Below, piece by piece: positions 38,401 to 49,310 of a stretch of DNA of 64,000 nt. The DNA comes from Rugalucina vietnamica (lineage: Eukaryota > Mollusca > Bivalvia > Lucinida > Lucinidae). Under the pieces are notes generated by a model that was not told where the DNA came from, ran no database searches, and saw only the letters and a list, made by a program, of their open reading frames with translations. How positions within the stretch are numbered: the stretch's first letter is position 1; every line of letters starts with the position of its first letter. The DNA is taken from positions 28,620,488-28,684,487 of the forward strand of contig OZ024871.1 in assembly GCA_964017185.1 (NCBI GenBank), given 5' to 3'. The position numbers and the translations under genes are program-made.

Positions 38401-41400
38401 GGTACTGCTGTTCTTGCAGTAGATGATGTAGTTGTTGACAATGAAGTACTTGGAGAAGATGGACTGGTTGGTCTCACTGTAGTTGAAGATTTTGTTGAAA
38501 TCATTTGTTGACTTGTTGCTGTTGTACTTGTAATAAGAGTTTCACACATGGTGCCTGCATGCAAATAAGTAATGTAGCAAATGAATTAGGAAGAAAAGTA
38601 AAACACACAGAAGTGATAAGCACAACGGTATGAAGCACTGCTTGGCGCAATACGAAATCACTGGTCACAATATCGAGAATGCCAATGTAAATTTACAAAA
38701 TTGGGTGGAGTTGTATTGACGATCGTTGTTTTTTTTCCTGGAAAGAGTGGATTTATTTTCGCGAACTGAAGTGTTTAAACCAAGGCATGTAACGTTTATA
38801 CATATAACATTATCATTTAAGAAAAAAGTAAAACACAACCTGTGTATTTCGAGTCACAATAACAGGTGAACCCTGATGCACCATTCTGACACAGACCTCC
38901 GTGTAAACATGTTATGTTAAAGCAGTAGTTATATGTTGAGCAGTCTGGGCCAATCCACTCTGTAAGCAGAAAGATAATTTTCACCCTACTTTTTTTTAAA
39001 TGTCACGCTCTCCATCAACGTTTTATAATTGGAGGAAAGGTAGTCATAAATGAAGATGTCAAACTTATATGACACATCGATATACATGTGACGTAAAATA
39101 TATACACTGCCTGTCTGTGAAGAATGGATGTTTGAGTGCTTCCTCGACACTTATTCTAGTGTATGATTCAAGTCGAGAAGTTTACTCAACAAATCATAAG
39201 CACTGTCCAGTACATTTCTCCAAGATTTTTTCTGCCTCTGCAGTGACTCTGCACTGATATATTCAAAGCCATCCGATGATTCAGATTAGCTTTGGTTGAC
39301 TAAAGCTCTACTGCTATGTGTGCTTTTCAGTGGAAAGAGTATACAACGCGTTCTAAGTATGAAAAGCAATGTTGACACTGGGCATGTATATGGTCGACTA
39401 ACCATTTTAATAGTGCAATTAAGAATTTACCTTGTTTGCAATGGCGGCTTCCAGAACTGGTACAGTCATATCTCAGTGGATCAGGTTTACAGAATGTGTC
39501 ACACTTGAATGTAGAACTGGGGCTGTAGTAGTATTGGTCACATTGACACCAGTAGTCAAATATCAGCCTGTCACAATGGAAATCTTTCGATCAAACTTAT
39601 CCAGAGAGCAATTGAATGGTTCATCTTGGTCAAGGCGAAACCAACGCTGATTTATCACACAACTTGACATTTTTGCGAGACTATGAAAATAGAGCTGTAG
39701 CTTTAAGAAAAAAAAAAGTAACGGTATGATGGAATATGTTTTAAATCTGAGGGAAAGCTTGGAAAAGAAATTATGGCAGTCGCATGCTGTTCAGTGCAAT
39801 AAACATTTTCACTGACCTGCTCTGGTTGGTTTTTATATTTGCAGTCTGCAATGCAGGAGTAGTATTAAAACTGTCCGGTGGTATCAAGAAAATCGCATAT
39901 GAAATCTTTTCCAACATTTCTGGCTCAGTCGGAGGGACATCGAATCTATCATCATCGTATATTTTGAATTCGAGCTCTACAACTACACGTGCCATCTGCA
40001 AAATAATTTCACGCCCATTTCGTCTCGCAACTCCTAACTGATTAGGAATTGTTTAAATGGTACAATATACTAGTAGTTGCTCTTCGCTTGATACTCGAGT
40101 TTCGGATATTGACCTTCGACTGTTGCCCTGGTTTTAACATAATATAATTGAGGTGTAACTGTTATCAAGTAAATTGTATAATATGAGGCTTGATTCCAAA
40201 ATGAGCATTCAAAAGTGGGCTAAAATAGCTACATGTGGCAACAAGTCTGCGGTTTGTGATAGCGTTATTCCATAATTTGCGACTTTTTAGTAAACAATTG
40301 AAGACAGTTACACAATTCATCCCGGACAAGGCTATCTGAGGATGAGAATTGTGTTAGAGGAAAGTGACGGTTAAAGTAAGAATATAAGGACCTAGACCCA
40401 GAATTATGTACAATCCCTTAAAGTTAAGGAAGACCTAAGCTAAGGTGACAAATTTTGACTCGATATCTTACCGAGGACACGTTAAATCTCAATTCGAAAG
40501 GATTGAGATAGCTCCCTAGACTGTTCCCAAATGTAACATTGCTTGAATCGTTCACAGTGTCAGTAGTGACGTTGTTTGATACACATGGACTGAAACAAAA
40601 TGAAGATAAGCTAAAACGTAGGCTAAATAATCTAATAGACAATAATGTTGTTAGAATGCGTGACCCACCACTTCCAAACTTAAAATAAGTACCATAGTCT
40701 ACTTGCCGCAAACATTGTCGGAAACAAATTATTTAAGGACACCGGAATTAATTACTTGAGCTGACTCAATGATATAGACGTCGCGTCAGGAATTGCCTTC
40801 ATGTTTGTAACGTCAAGATCGACGTTAATTACGGCGTTTCATATTTGAACGTGAATATTAAGGTTTCGTTCTGAAGAGTACATAATTTCTTCAAGTTACT
40901 CACCAAATGCCATAGTACGTCATGTTCAAGAAGCTCGTGGTAACAGCGATGGACGAAAAAGAAAGTAGAGTGACTTATGTAGCGACAGCAAAAGCTTTTA
41001 CTTCCACAATATGCAGGCCCCAGTCGTGTAAGGAAGCTCAGTCATGCTAATCAAACTTTCCTATGGCATGCATACTTGAGGCAGATTATCAGTTTTTTGT
41101 GTTCATTCTGTGTTCAGTTTAACAAGTGCTTTTCGTGGATCACATAAAAATGTAGATACATGTCTTTACCGAAAGCATGTTCGATGACAGTATTTAACGC
41201 AAATATAACGCGACGTCGAAAGTACGTAATTTTTCGTCTGTGTTACAAACTGTAAACGCATATTTAAAAATTCGCCAACTATTCAATAGTCGCAGTTTTA
41301 GGACAAAATTTCATACACTACGACTTTAGAATGTAAGGATTATTGTCATCAATTTATTTGTTTGATATGCATACATATTGCTACGTCTTGTGTTTGCAAA

Positions 41401-44400
41401 TAGCAGAGCTAGTAAATTTGCCGATTTTTGAAAATTGTTACAAATGAAAATACGGTTTTCACATAATGACAGAAAGGCTTTTTTCACTTCCTCTGACCAA
41501 AGTCGGTATACACTTTGGTCATGTCAGAATGTGTGCGACGCCTTATCCTATCTCCTGGATAATATTTATATTAGATTTGGGACCAAGTTATACAGACAAA
41601 TTGTTGGAATTCCGATGGGTACAAATTGCGCACCTCTCGTAGCTGATTTATTTTTATACTGCTATGAAAGAGATTTCATGGATTCTCTTATCCATGATAA
41701 TCAAGCTGATGTTATCGAGGCTTTTAATTCCACTTCTAGGTACCTCGATGACCTTTTGAACATTGACAACCCTTATTTTGAAGGTATGGTCAATCAAATT
41801 TATCCATCTGAACTACAGTTGAACAAAGCCAATATCTCGGATACCGAAGCCCCCTTTTTAGATCTACATCTTTCTGTTGCAAATGGATTTGTTTCTTCTA
41901 AAATTTATGATAAGCGCGATGATTTTGATTTCGATATAGTAAATTTTCCGTTTTTGGATGGTGACGTTCCTCGTCGTGCTTCTTATGGTGTATACATTTC
42001 GCAACTTATTAGGTTTGCTAGAGTCTGCAATCATGTTACAGACTCCAACGCTCGAAATAAATCTTTAACGGCCAAACTTCTCCAACAGGGCTATCGGTAT
42101 CATAAACTTCGAAAAACCTTTTCTAAATTTTATCGTAGACACTGTGAATTGATTTCCAAATATAATGTTGGGTTAAAGACGCTTTTAAGTGAGGGTCTTT
42201 CCGAACCAGAATTTTATGGTGACTTGGTTTACAAATTTAGGAAACTTATAGGAAGTAATGATTTTTCTTTTCAGTTTAGAAAAATCATAACACGTTACAG
42301 ACGTATAGGTTATAACTTGAATGTTATGCGACAGTCTGTATGCTTAGTTTTTAACCCAATCACGGTTGATGACTATGCTGCCTTCTTTAATTGCACGCCG
42401 GTGGGTCGGGCGTCAGACTCTATGATGGCCCCGACTTAAAGCTATTCATTTTAGTTGGTTGGGGCCGGAGCTTCTTGTCTGTTGCTTGGCCCACCGGGGT
42501 CCAATTGATGTTTTTCTTTAGCTCCGGAGTTAGTAAGTTATTTGGCGCCCAGGGATCTCAATCGTCGGGCAGCTTACTGAATCTGTGAGTCCTGGTTTTT
42601 TATTCATCAGGATGTTTATCATGATTTATTTGTTTGTTCTTGATGATTCATTTACTAGTTAGAGATTCACCACGAAGAACTAACTAAATGTTATGAACCA
42701 CTGCAGAAGCTGAGGGTGAGGTTACGGCCGTGTAAAATCGATTTAAACCCGCCAGTAACTTTGTGTTACTGATCGTTCCAAGTCGATACTTCTGTGGTGG
42801 TTCTTTTTGTTTTATGTCTTGGTGTTTAAAATATTTTTGTGCTGTTGGCGCCTTATGTATGTTTGCATATTTTTAGTTAAGTTAAGGTAACTGAGTGGCC
42901 ACCTATTGGGAAAATAGCTGCTCATTCGGCTTACGAAATGTTTTCATGGTATAAGTACCTGATTGTTAGTTTGGTTTTTTCCCACCTTGGTTTTTGGAGT
43001 GGGAGTCTTTTTCTGATTGCGCCTTTTCCTGATCTTTGCCTACTTGTACTTTTTCATTGCCTCTATACTTTGTAACATGTACAAATAATCAAATGAAAAT
43101 TTCTTAATATATTAGTCATTATGTAAGCTTTTGATCAATGTATGAGGATAAATAATAGCAACTAAAGAACCTTTGCAATTCTGCATTTAAAATCCATTTG
43201 AGGATCAAAATATTAAGAAAAAACGTCACTTTCTAATAGTGTGACATATCCATCAAACACAAAAACTACAGGCAATGTATAATTTCCCTAACGTCAACTG
43301 GCTTGAAAGTTTAATACAATGCGCAAAACATTTTAACAATGCATACGAGTTGTGCAGTAATGGTGTGCAAACACGTCAGAACATGCAAGCTACGATTATA
43401 TTTCTTGTATGCAAATGTGATTTGCCGTTTTAGAAATTTGTGACATATTTTCCGTTTAAAAATAATCGCTCATATTTCGAAAAATTCAACATTTATCGGA
43501 TTGCGCATTTCAAAACGAGTATTGTGTTGAAATTTGAGCAGAATGCCTCCACAAATAAGCATTTTACACGTACATTCATAAATCGTTATGTCGACTTTTC
43601 CGTATGACGGCAACTTCTGACGCAACGTCATAACGTGGTATACATAATAAGTTACCCTTTGCCGTGATCTCGTGCGTTCAGCAAGCAAACAAATATGAAG
43701 TGATCACATGGTTCACAAATCTTTGTTGAGTTTTGAAGAATGATGAATCCATCGCAGCATTTTCCATCCTTATCTTTCCCATGGAAATCTTCATACGATA
43801 TAAGACGAATTCCAAATGTACCGGAACATTCTACGGTCTGAAATGAATGCTTTATATCAACTTGCAATTTCTGGAAAGATTTAGATTTAGAAATGTTGAA
43901 GATCTGATCTTGTTAGTCCTGCTATGTCGTCTCTTTGCTCAATAATGACCATTTTCAAACCTAGTTTACAAGTACTACTCCGACTTACTTAATAATGCTT
44001 CGAATTTTACTTCAACCCCTCCACGATTTTGTAAAGATTTTGAGCACTTTCGATGTGGTGATGCGTGCTTCGGACCCCGATTGAGTACACATGGGATACG
44101 TAAATCAACACTTCGTTTTTCGACTTATGTTAGTCAAAACATTGTTTGATTTGCCATAAACTGTCTAGAAAACGATTACTCTCCGTTTATTATTGATATT
44201 TCTTTCATTTCACAGGTCTCGCTAGTTCATTCATTCATTTTCATTTCCCAGGTCTCATTATTTTCATTCTTTCATTTTCATTTCCAAGGTCTCGCAAATT
44301 CATTCGTTCATTTTCATTTCCTAGGTCTCGCTAGTTCATTCATTCATTTTCATTTCCCAGGTCTCGCTAGTTCATTCGTTCATTTTCATTTCCCAGGTCT

Positions 44401-45921
44401 TGCTAGTTCATTCGTTCATTTTCATTTCCCATGTCTCACTATTTCATTTATTCGTTTTCATTTCCCCGGTCTCGCTAGTTCATTCGTTCATTTTCATCTC
44501 CCAGGTCTCGCTATTTCATTCGTTCATTTTCATTTCCCAGGTTTTGCTAGTTCATTCAGTCATTTTTATTTCCCAGGTCTCGCTATTTCATTCGTTCATT
44601 TTCATTTCCCGGGTCTCGCTAGTTCATTCATTCATTTTCATTTCCCAGGTCTCACTATTTCATTCGTTCTTTTTCATTTCCCAGGTCTCGCTAATTCATT
44701 TGTTCATTTTCATTTCCCAGGTCTCGCTATTTCATTCGTTCATTTTCATTTCCCAGGTCTCACTATTTTCATTCTTTCATTTTCATTTCCAAAGTCTCGC
44801 TCTTGTTCATTTGTTCATTTTCATTTCCCAGGTCTCGCTAGTTCATTCATTCATTTTAAATTTCACAGGTCTCGCTAGTTCATTTGTTCATTTTCATTTC
44901 CCAGGTCTCACTATTTTAATTCTTTCATTTTCATTTCCAAGGTCTCACTAGTTCATTCGTTCATTTTCATTTCCCAGGTCTCGCTATTTCATTCATTCAT
45001 TTTCATTTCCCAGGTCTCGCTAGTTCATTCGTTCATTTTCATTTCCCAGGTCTCGCTAGTTCATTTGTTCATTTTCATTTCCCAAGTCTCACTACTTCAT
45101 TCTTTCGTTTTCATTTCCCCGGTCTCGCTAGTTCATTCGTTCATTTTCATTTCCCAGGTCTCGCTAGTTCATTCGTTCATTATCATTTCCCAGGTCTCGC
45201 TAGTTCATTCATTAATTTTCATTTGTCAGGTCTCGCTATTTCATTCGTTCATTTTCATTTCCCATGTCTCGCTAGTTCATTCATTCATTTTCATTTCCCA
45301 GGTCTCGCTATTTCATTCGTTCATTTTCATTTCCCAAGTCTCGCTAGTTCATTTGTTCATTTCCCAGGTCTCGCTATTTCTTTCGTTCATTTTCATTTCC
45401 CATGTCTCGCTAGTTCATTCGTTCATTTTCATTTCTTCCAGAACTGGTACAGTCATACTTCAGTGGATCCGGTTTACAGGATGTGTTACACTTTAAGGAA
45501 AAGCTGGAGCTGTAGTAGTATTGGTCACATTGAAACCAGTAGTCAAATATCAGCCTGTCGCAATGAAAATCTACTGTTGATCAACTGTTTTGATGCTTCA
45601 CGTGTACGTCCCAGTCATATCATTTTATGTGACTTATACTCTATACAAGGATGTCATGGCATCCGAATGTGCTATAACCAACCAAGTAAATGCATGGATG
45701 GTTTGACTGAACCACTTTTCTTGGGCAGACTCAGGCCTTCTGTCTTGTAATAAGTGGTCGGTCAATTAGTTCTTAACTTTGCCTGGAGGCATAAGAAGCC
45801 CATCTATTTCTCACTGCTAAAATGAGCGGGATCTCGTCCGTATCTAAACACTTACCTTAAAAGATGGGATAACTAGAATTGAACATAGAATAATTTTTCC
45901 AAATGCAAATGAATAACTCAT
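35284..45921 (-). CDS. Notch-ligand-like membrane protein: MNNL, DSL, one EGF, Ser/Thr-rich stalk, TM; nine exons
   Basis: Reading the minus strand, exons join at GT/AG sites with consistent phases into 437 codons (innermost last-exon acceptor) to 494 codons (outermost). The order is: signal peptide (1-22); MNNL region with the CCDG motif and CDHFIFVCLL (about 25-150), corresponding to CCDG and CDTYFKVCL of Jagged/Delta; a DSL domain with all six cysteines (about 186-234: CDQYYYS, FKC, TFCKP, YDC, RHC, WIGPDC); one complete EGF (cysteines at 240, 245, 251, 260, 262 and 271); a Ser/Thr-rich stalk (274-378); a membrane helix (403-425); and a basic tail starting RYKKNQ. DSL proteins are cell-surface ligands of Notch. 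A single EGF plus mucin-like stalk is much smaller than Delta or Jagged and recalls short DSL ligands of nematodes. The 3'-most exons and the weak stalk donor are the least certain parts. Confidence 0.87.
35297..35536 (-). repeat. 57-bp tandem repeat carrying a splice acceptor
   Basis: Four almost identical 57-bp units (35,297-35,353, 35,354-35,410, 35,411-35,467, 35,468-35,524) plus a few bases. On the minus strand each holds a pyrimidine tract, the CAG acceptor and the start of the tail exon. 57 is a multiple of three, so the frame survives any copy number. Confidence 0.97.
35771..35895 (-). CDS. DSL gene exon 8: transmembrane
   Basis: On the minus strand the acceptor is ATTACCTCTTACAG and the donor GTAGT|GTAAGT. 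It encodes a charged juxtamembrane segment, then the helix IWIFLASVAGGITLLAAGAY. It enters in phase 0 and leaves in phase 2, fitting the tail acceptors. Confidence 0.85.
36493..36668. repeat. Fold-back element, about 176 bp
   Basis: The outer arms AAAATAATCAATGA / ATAGATTATTTT and GGAAATCTAAG / CTTAGATTTCC, and the inner arms TCATCCGAGGCTCTAGA / TCTAGAGCCTCGGATGA, make the whole segment one imperfect hairpin. It lies in the intron between stalk and TM exons of the DSL gene. Confidence 0.85.
36711..38090. mobile_element. Tc1/mariner-type element with 28-bp inverted ends, 1.38 kb
   Basis: CAGGGTGTTAAGAAAGTTCG at the left is matched by CGAACTTTCTTAACACCCTG at the right, and TA flanks both ends. 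The interior shows no intact transposase, so it is non-autonomous or decayed. Its right end is 117 bp from the stalk exon donor. Confidence 0.85.
38208..38554 (-). CDS. DSL gene exon 7: EGF end and Ser/Thr-rich stalk
   Basis: The minus-strand acceptor is TTTGCATGCAG. The first codons finish the EGF domain (GTMC supplies its sixth cysteine). A stalk rich in Thr, Ser and Pro follows, with repeated STTK / SLSTS-type blocks, likely heavily O-glycosylated. The donor TACTTG|GTTGGT is weak but keeps phase with the TM exon; a different donor is possible. Confidence 0.8.
38840..38959 (-). CDS. DSL gene exon 6: end of DSL and EGF domain
   Basis: The acceptor is TTTCTGCTTACAG and the donor ACACAG|GTTGTG. 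It encodes WIGPDC (last DSL cysteine) and an EGF with CFNITCLHGGLC, then FTCYCDSKYTG. The sixth EGF cysteine is on the next exon, which confirms the splice. Confidence 0.9.
39431..39567 (-). CDS. DSL gene exon 5: DSL domain core
   Basis: The acceptor is TTTCCATTGTGACAG and the donor AACAAG|GTAAAT. It encodes LIFDYWCQCDQYYYS, then cysteines in the DSL spacing (FKC, TFCKP, YDC, RHC). Compared with Delta's CDEHYYG..C..FC, the spacing between the first and second cysteines is longer by a few residues. It starts in phase 2 and ends in phase 1. Confidence 0.9.
39817..39995 (-). CDS. DSL gene exon 4: MNNL-DSL linker
   Basis: The acceptor is AATTATTTTGCAG and the donor AGCAG|GTCAGT. It begins MARVVVELEFKIYDDD, in the position of the last MNNL strand (F/Y-S-L-I-I-E-A in Delta), followed by an acidic linker. 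It starts in phase 0 and ends in phase 2. Confidence 0.82.
40472..40589 (-). CDS. DSL gene exon 3: second half of MNNL
   Basis: The acceptor is TCATTTTGTTTCAG and the donor TCCTCG|GTAAGA. With the split codon from exon 2 it encodes GPCVSNNVTT...NPFELRFNV, in line with GPCSFGSGSTP and PFSFTW of Jagged/Delta. Several N-glycosylation sequons (NVT, NDS, NVS) are present. Confidence 0.85.
41435..43064 (+). mobile_element. Penelope-like reverse transcriptase fragment with 3' region
   Basis: The frame 41,435-42,439 (334 residues, opened by TTG and apparently 5'-truncated) encodes the palm and C-terminal part of a reverse transcriptase: GIPMGTNCAPLVADLFLYCY, catalytic YLDD (residues about 103-106) and FPFLDGDVPR...YGVYISQLIRFARVC. 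This RT type is common in molluscs and cnidarians and looks Penelope-like; a DIRS-like origin is not excluded. The 3' region to about 43,064 (GTAACTGAGTGGCCACC ... CCTTTTCCTGATCTTTGCC) recurs in at least seven fragments in this window. It sits antisense in intron 2 of the DSL gene. Confidence 0.75.
43656..43837 (-). CDS. DSL gene exon 2: first half of MNNL
   Basis: The acceptor is AGCATTCATTTCAG and the donor CAAAGG|GTAACT. It encodes CSGTFGIRLISYEDFHGKD then GKCCDGF and CEPCDHFIFVCLL. In Notch ligands the same region reads as a strand, GR-CCDG, then CDT-F-VCL. It starts in phase 0 and ends in phase 2. Confidence 0.9.
44214..45436 (+). repeat. 36-bp minisatellite, about 34 copies
   Basis: The unit is GTCTCGCTAGTTCATTCGTT followed by CATTTTCATTTCCCAG. 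Variants differ by CTAGTT/CTATTT, CGTT/CATT and occasional indels. Because 36 is a multiple of three, long meaningless frames run through it (HSFIFISQVSL). Each unit junction reads TTTCATTTCCCAG|GTCTCG, resembling both an acceptor and a donor on the + strand. The array abuts the truncated DSL exon at 45,436. Confidence 0.95.
45437..45554 (-). pseudogene. Truncated duplicate of the DSL-core exon
   Basis: The minus strand reads acceptor TTTTCATTGCGACAG, then LIFDYWFQCDQYYYS, KCNTSCKPDP and KYDCTSSG, closely matching exon 5 of the DSL gene. The last part (RHCKQ and the donor) is missing; the 36-bp array starts there. It lies in intron 1, and its phase (2) does not match exon 1 (0), so inclusion would shift the frame. 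No stop occurs within the preserved part. Confidence 0.85.
45856..45921 (-). CDS. DSL gene exon 1: signal peptide
   Basis: ATG (complement of 45,919-45,921) opens a 22-residue signal peptide with hydrophobic core IILCSILVI. The donor TTTAAG|GTAAGT is perfect and in phase 0, as exon 2 requires. I chose it for hydrophobicity, donor strength and phase; no other good candidate was seen between exon 2 and 46.5 kb. Confidence 0.75.
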
Positions 45922-45949
45922 CTTGGTAATTGGCGCGCTTTTGTGGGTT

Positions 45950-48205
45950 TATGAGTCTCTGGGTCTCGGTTTTGAGTAGGTACGTTTTTAAAGAGGTCAT
46001 ACCTTATGACATAATTTGCACTCAAGTCAGATAAATTTTCCTTGTTAAAAGGAACGCTTGGCTAGTCTGTATTTACCAATATTTGTCCGTGTGTTGTGGT
46101 TTTTCGTAGGTTTGTGGAGTTTTTGGGTAACTAGATGGGTCGCATCGGTCATGAACACTTCCTCGCTACAGTGGATTTCAAGCTTTCGTACTTGGTCGGT
46201 CCCAGGACAAAGTTCCGGGTTTTAGCATTATCCGTCCAGAACGCCAACTAAATGTTTAACGTCATTCTTCCCACAAGTCCTAATAAAAACGGCGGAGAGC
46301 AAGTCTGGTTTCCGTCTTCAATTGATTTATTATGCAAGAAGTATATAAAAACATTGCGACTGGAACCAGGCCCCTGGATGTCAAAGGGAAACCCCACAGA
46401 TTAAAGGAAAAGCCCAACAGATTGAGAAGAAATCCTCATTCCGTTTCAATTGCTTGACGCTGCAAAAAGTCGCGAACGACCGGAACTATAAGCAGTATGT
46501 TATATGCTTGATAGGTTAATTATTTTATCTGCTTTATCAGTTTGAGAACCATCATCGAAAAATCTCAGTCGTCTTTTCCTCACTTCGAACATATAATATT
46601 ACTCAGTGTGCATCTGTCACGCTGCTCATGTTGCAATTGCACTCGATGAAAAGAACGTTAGTCCTTTAAAATTGGTATGTGAAATATGTATGGACAGAAT
46701 GTTTATTCTTGTGCTGCAGACTTGTCGTTGCTATGTTAATCCCAGGCACGTGACCCTTTTCTTGGATTTTCTTTACCCCTTTGTCACTGTAACCTTACAG
46801 AAATATGCGAATAAAGGATCTAAAGTTTCATTCGAAATATGATCATAACATTATGTGCCATAGTTTGAATTTAGGCCGTAGCGTGTTTTTGGTTCTTTTA
46901 TATTAGCACCTGGAATATTCTGACAAGTCCTTTAACTAACTTTCTCGACTAACGCGATTCATATGCTTCATAGAAATTAATATTTACGTGAAAATAAAAT
47001 CTACACGTTCATTGATGTGAAAGTATGGTCCCTTTAAAATTAGCACACTTCAGTTGCGCCTTTTATCATTTTGTTTTTTACATTTTCTCTTATTTGCTAA
47101 TAGTCTAAAACCCTTATGACATATATTTGTTATTAGATGTGGCTTAGTTTTGTCAAGTATTTGTGAATTGTTTCTTAAACCCATATATGACTTACTCCCC
47201 AGGTTGGAAACTTCTTGAATTCGTGCAGACTCTGGTCCCTACCTCTTGGAGTGAAACTGTTTGGAAACTTTTATCATTGCGTAAAAAGATGATGCAGTGT
47301 ATACTTTGATAGGGATTTGCTTGGTTAGAATAAAACAATAACGTGAAAATGGATTAACATTGACAAACTTTGTTTTTTAAAGGAAATGAAGTGTTTTCGT
47401 ATGTGTCGACTTTTTGAGAGGCATATAAAGCAAAACGTTTAATTTCTTTTTGTATGATAATCCATTTGCACACATGTTTTAAGATAACCCGTTGACATTC
47501 ATCAAAGCGCTTTGGTTATTAAGTCACCATATGCAATGACATAAATCAACAAAAACTTTGGAATACTTTGTAAAAAACTTTTGAATATAGTTTACCAGCT
47601 GAAACAGTGATTCTACCAATTGATTACATTGAAGCAATATTTCCTGGGCAACGTGTCATCTAGAGATTTGCAAACTAAAAGACGGAGCGAACTTTGTGAA
47701 AAATACCAGGTTGTCTCAAAAGTATAACATACAAACTCACTTTGAGCATAAGACCCGTGATCAAAAGGTCAAGGGTTTGAATGCAACTGACAAAGTTTGG
47801 GACTTTCTTTTTTTTTCCTCAACAGTTCAGCAATTATTCATTGTTTACATGCAGTAAATACGTTTTTTCTCGGCTAAATAGTGAAATTCATTGCTTACAA
47901 TTAAGGAAATACAAAATATTTGAACATTTTTGACTCTTTTGAATATGTTTGCCATGCAAATGGATTTTAAAATGGGACATATAGCGCTCCCTAGAACGAC
48001 CACTGAAATATGTATGTGCTATATTGATTTACAAAAGAAACAGTTCTATGACACATTTTCATCTTGCATGTTTGAAACTAGTTTGATTTGCTTGGCGAGA
48101 AAAATGATTAGCATGAAAAGGAACTAAGAAGTCGGAAGTAAGAACTAAGAAGTCAGAAATAAAAAAGTCCCTATCCGGCTTTCGTATGAAACTGATACCA
48201 CTTTC
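45950..48205. other. No gene recognised
   Basis: Likely upstream flank of the DSL gene. Short frames only; 46,606-46,842 encodes a Cys-containing frame of no recognisable family. No recurrent repeat noticed. Confidence 0.45.
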
Positions 48206-48210
48206 ATTTT

Positions 48211-49310
48211 TATACCCCGCCACTTAAAAAAGTGCGGGGTATTATGTTATACCCTCCAAACGAAAAATTGCGTTCGAGCGTCCGTCCGTCCGTCTGTCTG
48301 TCAGTCCGTCCGTCTGTCCGTCCGTCAGCGTTTCGTTTCCGGGCTCTATCTTGAGCATTTATCGACCGATTTTCTTCAAACTTTGTATAGGAGTTCATAT
48401 CAGGAAGGAGTGGTTTGGGATTGAAGATGGGTAAATTTCGTCAAATAAGTACAGAGTTATGGCCCTTGATTTACGTTAAAATTTCGTTTCCGGGCTCTAT
48501 CTTGAGTATTTATTGACCGATTTTCTTCAAACTTTGTATAGGAGTTCATACCATAAATGAGTGGTCTGGGATTGAAGATGGGTAAATTTCATCAAATAAG
48601 TACAGAGTTATGGCCCTTGATTTATGTTAAAATTTTGTTTCCGGGCTCTGTCTTGAGCATTTATTGACCGATTTTCTTCAAACTTTGTATAGGAGTTCAT
48701 ACCAGGAAGGAGTGGTCTGGGATTGAAGATGGGTAAATTTCGTCAAAAATGTACAGAGTTATGGCCCTTGATTTACGTTAAAATTTTGTTTCGGGATCTA
48801 TCTTGAGCATTTATTGACCGATTTTCTTCAAACTTTGTATACAAGTTTATACCAGGAAGGAGTGATGTGGTATTGAAGATGGGTAAATTTTGTCAAATAA
48901 GTACAGAGTTATGGCCCTTGATTTACGTTAAAATTTTGTTTCCGGACTCTATCGTGAGCATTTATTGACCCATTTTCTTCAAACTTTGTATAGGAGTTCA
49001 TATCAGGAAGGAGTGGTGTGGGATTGAAAATGAATAAATTTCGTTAAATAAGTACAGAGTTATGGCCCATGATTTACATTAAAATTTTGTTTCCGGGCTC
49101 TATCTTGAGCATTTATTGACCGATTTTCCTTCAAACTTTGTACAAAAGTTCAAATCAGGAAGTAGTGGTTTGGGATTGAAGATATATAAATTTTATCAAT
49201 TTATACAGAGTTATGGTCCTTCATTTATGACAAAATTTTGTTCTGCTCTTTATCTTGAGAATTTATTTACAAACATTTTTGCTAAATTAAATTTGCGTGG
49301 CGGGGTATCA
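48211..49310 (+). mobile_element. Family W hairpin-capped element with a tandem core
   Basis: It starts TATACCCCGCCACTTAAAAA with the hairpin CCCCGCCACTT / AAGTGCGGGG. A (GTCC)n-rich leader follows (48,275-48,330), then about six units of roughly 150 bp (TTCCGGGCTCTATCTTGAGC, GAAGATGGGTAAATTTCGTC, ACAGAGTTATGGCCCTTGAT), and it ends GCGTGGCGGGGTATCA. It shares its architecture, but not its sequence, with family S. Confidence 0.8.

Noticed and set aside
38122-38511. + strand frame rich in Val and Asp
   Set aside because: Antisense shadow of the Ser/Thr-rich stalk exon, which is supported by splice sites and the EGF boundary.
44400-45750. Long + strand frames of the form HSFIFISQVSL
   Set aside because: They run through the 36-bp minisatellite, whose length is a multiple of three. 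Composition is dictated by the repeat and there are no start, splice or domain features.
46606-46842. Cys-rich 78-codon frame
   Set aside because: No family resemblance, no splice signals, no repeat of the cysteine pattern.
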